Shown piece by piece: positions 60,559 through 64,000 of a stretch of 64,000 bases of DNA. Under the pieces are notes generated by a model, which worked only from the letters and a program-made list of their open reading frames with translations, had not been told where the DNA came from and did no database searches. Positions within the stretch are counted from its first letter, which is position 1; each line of letters starts with the position of its first letter. Source of the DNA: Gammaproteobacteria bacterium (GTDB taxonomy: Bacteria > Pseudomonadota > Gammaproteobacteria > SZUA-152); the NCBI GenBank assembly GCA_029882975.1, contig JAOUJW010000029.1, positions 1 to 64,000 on the forward strand, written 5' to 3'. The translations under genes and the position numbers were made by a program.

Positions 60559-62795
60559 GTAGGTTCTCCCGGTTTGAACCAACGCAGGCGGTTGGCATTG
60601 CTGACGACCGTAACGGATGACAAGGCCATGGCCGCCCCCGCGATCATGGGGTTCAACAACAAACCCATCACGGGATACAACACACCGGCAGCGATAGGTA
60701 TACCCAAGGTGTTGTAAACGAAGGCACCAAATAGATTTTGTTTGATATTACGCACGGTGGCTTGCGAAATAGCGATGGCATCCACCACGCCGTGCAAGGA
60801 ACCGCGCATTAAGGTAATGTCGGCGCTTTCAATGGCCACATCGGTTCCCGTGCCAATAGCAAAACCCACATCGGCTCGAGCCAATGCCGGAGCATCGTTG
60901 ATACCGTCTCCCACCATACCCACGATCTGACCACGGCTTTGCAACAGCGCCACCTTATTGGCTTTGTCTTGGGGCAGCACTTCAGCAATGACTTCATCGA
61001 TACCCACTTCTTTGGCCACGGCCTGGGCGGTGACAATATTGTCCCCGGTAAGCAATACCACGTTCAAACCCTGACGATGCATACGTGCTATCGCCGCCCT
61101 GGAATCCTGCTTTATCGGGTCTGCCACACTGATAAGCCCCAGCAACCGCTCCTGTACCGCCAAAAACATGGGAGTCTCTGCCTTTTGCGTCAACTCTTTT
61201 GCCTTTGCATCCAAGGCGTCCAAGCTAATATTAAAACCACTCATAAACTTACGGTTACCCAACATCACCGATTGAGTTCCCACACGCGCCATGACGCCCT
61301 GCCCTGCGATGGCGGTGAAGTCACTGATCCCTTCCAAAGCCAGTTGCCGCTCCTTAGCTGCATTGACGATGGCTTCCGCCAGCGGGTGCTCTGATGCTGT
61401 TTCCAATGCTGCGGCTAAACTCAAAACTTGATCTTCTTTTGCATCTCCCACCGCGAGCACTTGGGTAACACTGGGCTTGCCTTCGGTGACCGTGCCGGTC
61501 TTGTCCAACACAATGGTCGTTAACCGGCCCGCCTGTTGCAGCGCATCTCCATTACGAATCAAGGTACCGAACTCTGCCGCCTTACCAACACCGGCCATAA
61601 TAGAGATCGGCGTCGCCAAACCCAAGGCACAAGGACACGCGATGATCAATACGGTCATAGCTGTGATAATGGCATAAGTCACCGGCTGAGCAACGCCGGA
61701 AAAATTAAACCAAATAAGAAAAGTCAACACGGCAACAATGAGGACACTGGGCACAAACACCGCAGCGACTTTATCCACCAGACGACCAATGGCCGGTTTG
61801 GATGACTGCGCCGTACGTACCATCTCGATAATCTGTGATAAGGCGGTATCTTTACCGATTCGTTTGGCTTGAAATAAAAAACTGCCGGTTTTGTTGATGG
61901 TACCTGCGGAAACCGCATCACCCGCTTGTTTTTGTACCGGTACCGGCTCACCGCTTAACATGGACTCATCCACACTGGAATGTCCGTCAATAACCACACC
62001 ATCCACGGCTATGCGTTCGCCCGGACGCACTCGCAGAGTTTCGTCCAGCCCCACCTCCTCGATAGGCACATCGGTTTCCACACCGTCACGCAACACCCGT
62101 GCGGTTTTGGGTTGCAGACCGATTAGGCGTTTAATTGCCTGTGAGGTTTTACCCCGAGCCCGCATTTCCAAGGCGGAACCGAAATTGATCAAAGCGATGA
62201 TAATGGCAGCCGCTTCAAAGTAGGCATGCTGAGCCGTAGGGGGAACCAACTGGGGAAACGCCAGAATGATCATAGAATAGGCCCAGGCCGTGCCCGTACC
62301 CAGAGCAATCAGCGTATCCATATTGGCGTTGTGATTGCGGGCGGATTTCCAGGCTCCGGTAAAGAAGTGACCACCGGAATACACCAGGACCCCCACCGTT
62401 AACAATCCGACCACCAACCAAAAGCCTCTCCCGGCGAGCGTCTCAAACGTCGGCAGTAAGCCGGACATACCCAATACAAACTGAGGCACACCTAGCACCG
62501 CTGCGGCTGCCGCTTTTTTCAAAAGGCTGCGGTAATAAGCCATTTCCACTGCTTCTTTTTCAGTCTCGTCAGCAGCACTTTTCAATTCTGCGGCATCGTA
62601 GCCGGCGGCTCTGACGGCATCAATAATTGCCTGCACTGCCGCATCGCCCTCTACCATAGCCGTGTGCTCGGCAAAATTGACACTCACGGCCGACACACCT
62701 TGCACCGAACGCATAGCATCCTCTACGGCGGCGACACAGCCGGCACAACTCATGCCGGAAACGGATAATCGTGTAGGGTTGGCTTGTGATGACAT
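60555..62795 (-). CDS. copA: Copper-exporting P1B-type ATPase
   Basis: A 746-residue pump that moves Cu(I) from cytoplasm to periplasm. One N-terminal HMA domain has the metal motif GMSCAGC (near residue 14). The membrane part has CPC ([12 protein letters not shown]), DKTGTVTEG as the phosphorylation site, SEHPLAEAI, and [15 protein letters not shown]. The MxxSS and YN motifs of the P1B-1 class ([21 protein letters not shown]) are present. The ribosome site GAGG precedes the start. An AraC-type regulator with an HMA-like domain lies upstream, and a 26-residue membrane peptide is coupled to its stop. Confidence 0.97.
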   Translation of the reverse strand: MSSQANPTRLSVSGMSCAGCVAAVEDAMRSVQGVSAVSVNFAEHTAMVEGDAAVQAIIDAVRAAGYDAAELKSAADETEKEAVEMAYYRSLLKKAAAAAVLGVPQFVLGMSGLLPTFETLAGRGFWLVVGLLTVGVLVYSGGHFFTGAWKSARNHNANMDTLIALGTGTAWAYSMIILAFPQLVPPTAQHAYFEAAAIIIALINFGSALEMRARGKTSQAIKRLIGLQPKTARVLRDGVETDVPIEEVGLDETLRVRPGERIAVDGVVIDGHSSVDESMLSGEPVPVQKQAGDAVSAGTINKTGSFLFQAKRIGKDTALSQIIEMVRTAQSSKPAIGRLVDKVAAVFVPSVLIVAVLTFLIWFNFSGVAQPVTYAIITAMTVLIIACPCALGLATPISIMAGVGKAAEFGTLIRNGDALQQAGRLTTIVLDKTGTVTEGKPSVTQVLAVGDAKEDQVLSLAAALETASEHPLAEAIVNAAKERQLALEGISDFTAIAGQGVMARVGTQSVMLGNRKFMSGFNISLDALDAKAKELTQKAETPMFLAVQERLLGLISVADPIKQDSRAAIARMHRQGLNVVLLTGDNIVTAQAVAKEVGIDEVIAEVLPQDKANKVALLQSRGQIVGMVGDGINDAPALARADVGFAIGTGTDVAIESADITLMRGSLHGVVDAIAISQATVRNIKQNLFGAFVYNTLGIPIAAGVLYPVMGLLLNPMIAGAAMALSSVTVVSNANRLRWFKPGEPT

Positions 62796-62883
62796 AATAA
62801 CCTCTGGCTGAATCGCTTATAGGCAAACTATAGAGTATGCGGCGTAAATTGTTTTACAGCATTATTTGGTGTTGTTGCAGAAT

Positions 62884-63468
62884 TTACACTTTATCCAATG
62901 GTTGACGATGCTTGGCGTCTTTGAGACGTTTAAAATGTGTGGGGGTCAAGCCGGTTACCTTCTTAAACTGACTGCTCAAATGAGCCACGCTGCTGTATCC
63001 CAGTTGATCGGCGATCTGAGTCAACGTTAGCTCATCGTATACCAGCAATTCCTTAGCCCGCTCAATTTTCTGCTTGATATGATAGTGCTCAATGGTGGTA
63101 CCTTCCACCGAGGAAAACAAATTACTCAGGTAGTTATAATCGTGATGCAGGCGTTTTTTCAGGTAATCGGACAGTTTAATTTTTTCCAGCGCCTGCTCGT
63201 TATGAACCAAGCGGATAATCTCGGACTTAATGCTTTCGATGAGCTGTGTTTTCTTATCATTAACCAGTGCAAATCCCAAGGGCTCTATTTGTTGCTGCAA
63301 GTCCTGTAATTGTTGGTCTGTAAGGTCATTTGCAAACTCCAACAACCCCAGGTCAATGACAGCGGGAGATAAACCCAACTGTTCCACCACATTGCCGATG
63401 ACCAGCTTACAACGATCACAAACCATGTTTTTAATGTAGACCTTCAAATCCCTGCCTTTTGTTTGCAC
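62884..63468 (-). CDS. AraC family regulator with HMA-like N-terminus
   Basis: A 194-residue regulator. The C-terminal AraC domain has two helix-turn-helix units (LTLTQIADQLGYSSVAHLSS and TPTHFKRLKDAKH-like end). The N-terminal 70 residues resemble an HMA metal-binding fold: VYIKNMVCDRCKLVIGNVVEQLG with a CxxC motif, then NDLTDQQLQDLQQQ and GFALVND. It probably senses a metal such as copper and controls the adjacent copA. The start is GTG 63468; TTG 63444 is an alternative. It differs from the more usual CueR. Confidence 0.85.
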   Translation of the reverse strand: MQTKGRDLKVYIKNMVCDRCKLVIGNVVEQLGLSPAVIDLGLLEFANDLTDQQLQDLQQQIEPLGFALVNDKKTQLIESIKSEIIRLVHNEQALEKIKLSDYLKKRLHHDYNYLSNLFSSVEGTTIEHYHIKQKIERAKELLVYDELTLTQIADQLGYSSVAHLSSQFKKVTGLTPTHFKRLKDAKHRQPLDKV

Positions 63469-64000
63469 AACAAAACTGTCCCATTTTGAAACAGCCAGGC
63501 AAAACTGGCAAGGTATATAAGGCAGGCGCAGGATTGGGTTACGCGACGTGTCTCATACCCCGGGAGTTGTAGCGTTGTTCAGTGTTGTGTAATGCCGACT
63601 GTAGAGCACACCGGAACTCCATCATTTCCTCAATGACACTTACAACCAGGACGACTAACTACAGGTTCACAGTGGCACTGTACGACGTGACCTCATTATG
63701 GATATTCCCTTAGCCGGTCTTTGGCTGATTCGCTTCAGCCTCACAACCATCGCTAACCCTCACAACCACCCGGGGCACGAGTTTTCTCTAAATCACAGCA
63801 TTCAAAACAACTTCCGTGTTGCAATTGGAATTCCGTATCAAAATTATTCGGGCCCTCCCTGTCCCCTCTATATTACTAATTCTATTTGCTTTTTACCGGG
63901 ATATATTGATCTGAGTCAATGGGATCTCAAGGCAGTTCACAACATAACAAAATTCGAATTATTCTGTTGAACAGGCTACCTAATAGACCTATTTAAGTCT
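63469..64000. other. Terminal intergenic region, no gene seen
   Basis: The last 532 bases hold no coding region I can support; a 90-residue open frame at 63698-63970 has no ribosome site and no recognisable pattern. No tRNA or terminator was found. The promoter region of a gene beyond the window may lie here. Confidence 0.4.

Noticed and set aside
63698-63970. 90-residue open frame near the window end
   Set aside because: No ribosome site, no recognisable pattern and unusual composition; more likely intergenic.

Overview
The window looks like chromosomal DNA of a gammaproteobacterium of moderate GC content, probably marine or otherwise aquatic. The protein types support this: PpsA with its PpsR regulator, a class GN sortase with its VIT/vWA target, the DUF6502-DUF5666 pair, IbpA, PpiC, XdhC/MocA and a molybdate transporter. 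Genus cannot be decided from the sequence. No rRNA, tRNA, CRISPR array, prophage or intact insertion sequence was seen. Two short palindromic repeat families are scattered between genes.

Layout. 1-7.2 kb: end of a Gly/Met-rich gene and its terminator, ppsA-ppsR, a PAS-GAF-GGDEF-EAL protein, a VOC-fold protein and a WYL regulator. 7.2-7.65 kb: tandem repeats. 7.66-13 kb: DUF6502-DUF5666 pair, a lipoprotein whose divergent promoter region carries a perfect CRP-type palindrome, ibpA with a ROSE-like leader, and an exported protein. 13.1-19.3 kb: a six-gene, mostly overlapping operon (GNAT-like protein, two B12-binding radical SAM enzymes, AurF-like diiron oxygenase, membrane/beta-helix protein, fatty acid desaturase). 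It looks like an undescribed lipid- or fatty-acyl-modifying pathway. 19.3-32 kb: mixed genes, including a lipoprotein, PpiC, a sigma-like protein, a hybrid sensor kinase, a LysR/SDR pair and a giant Calx-beta lipoprotein.

32-37 kb: a tight minus-strand operon of nucleotidyltransferase, zinc-ribbon membrane protein with a Cys/Gly tail, DUF692 (multinuclear iron oxidase family), a small partner protein, a transporter and a Tat-exported aldo/keto reductase. It resembles a peptide-modification system in which the Cys tail may be the substrate. 37-42.9 kb: small exported proteins, a glycosyltransferase, a CBS protein with a long hairpin leader, and a c-type cytochrome. 42.9-53.4 kb: molybdenum-related genes (MocA, XdhC, a PII-like protein, ModA and ModBC), with the sortase pair lying between modA and modBC.

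53.4-60.3 kb: an orphan NMT1-like binding protein, an LplT-PlsC fusion, and a bacterial NHEJ operon (Ku, ATP-dependent DNA ligase and a BRCT-MerR-TPR fusion). A hairpin in the Ku leader covers the ribosome binding site. 60.4-63.5 kb: copper export, with an AraC regulator carrying an HMA-like N-terminus, CopA and a 26-residue membrane peptide whose start overlaps the copA stop. The last 530 bases hold no gene I can support.

The best candidates for new biology are the DUF692/Cys-tail operon, the radical SAM/diiron/desaturase operon, and the NHEJ operon with its BRCT-MerR-TPR protein and structured leader.
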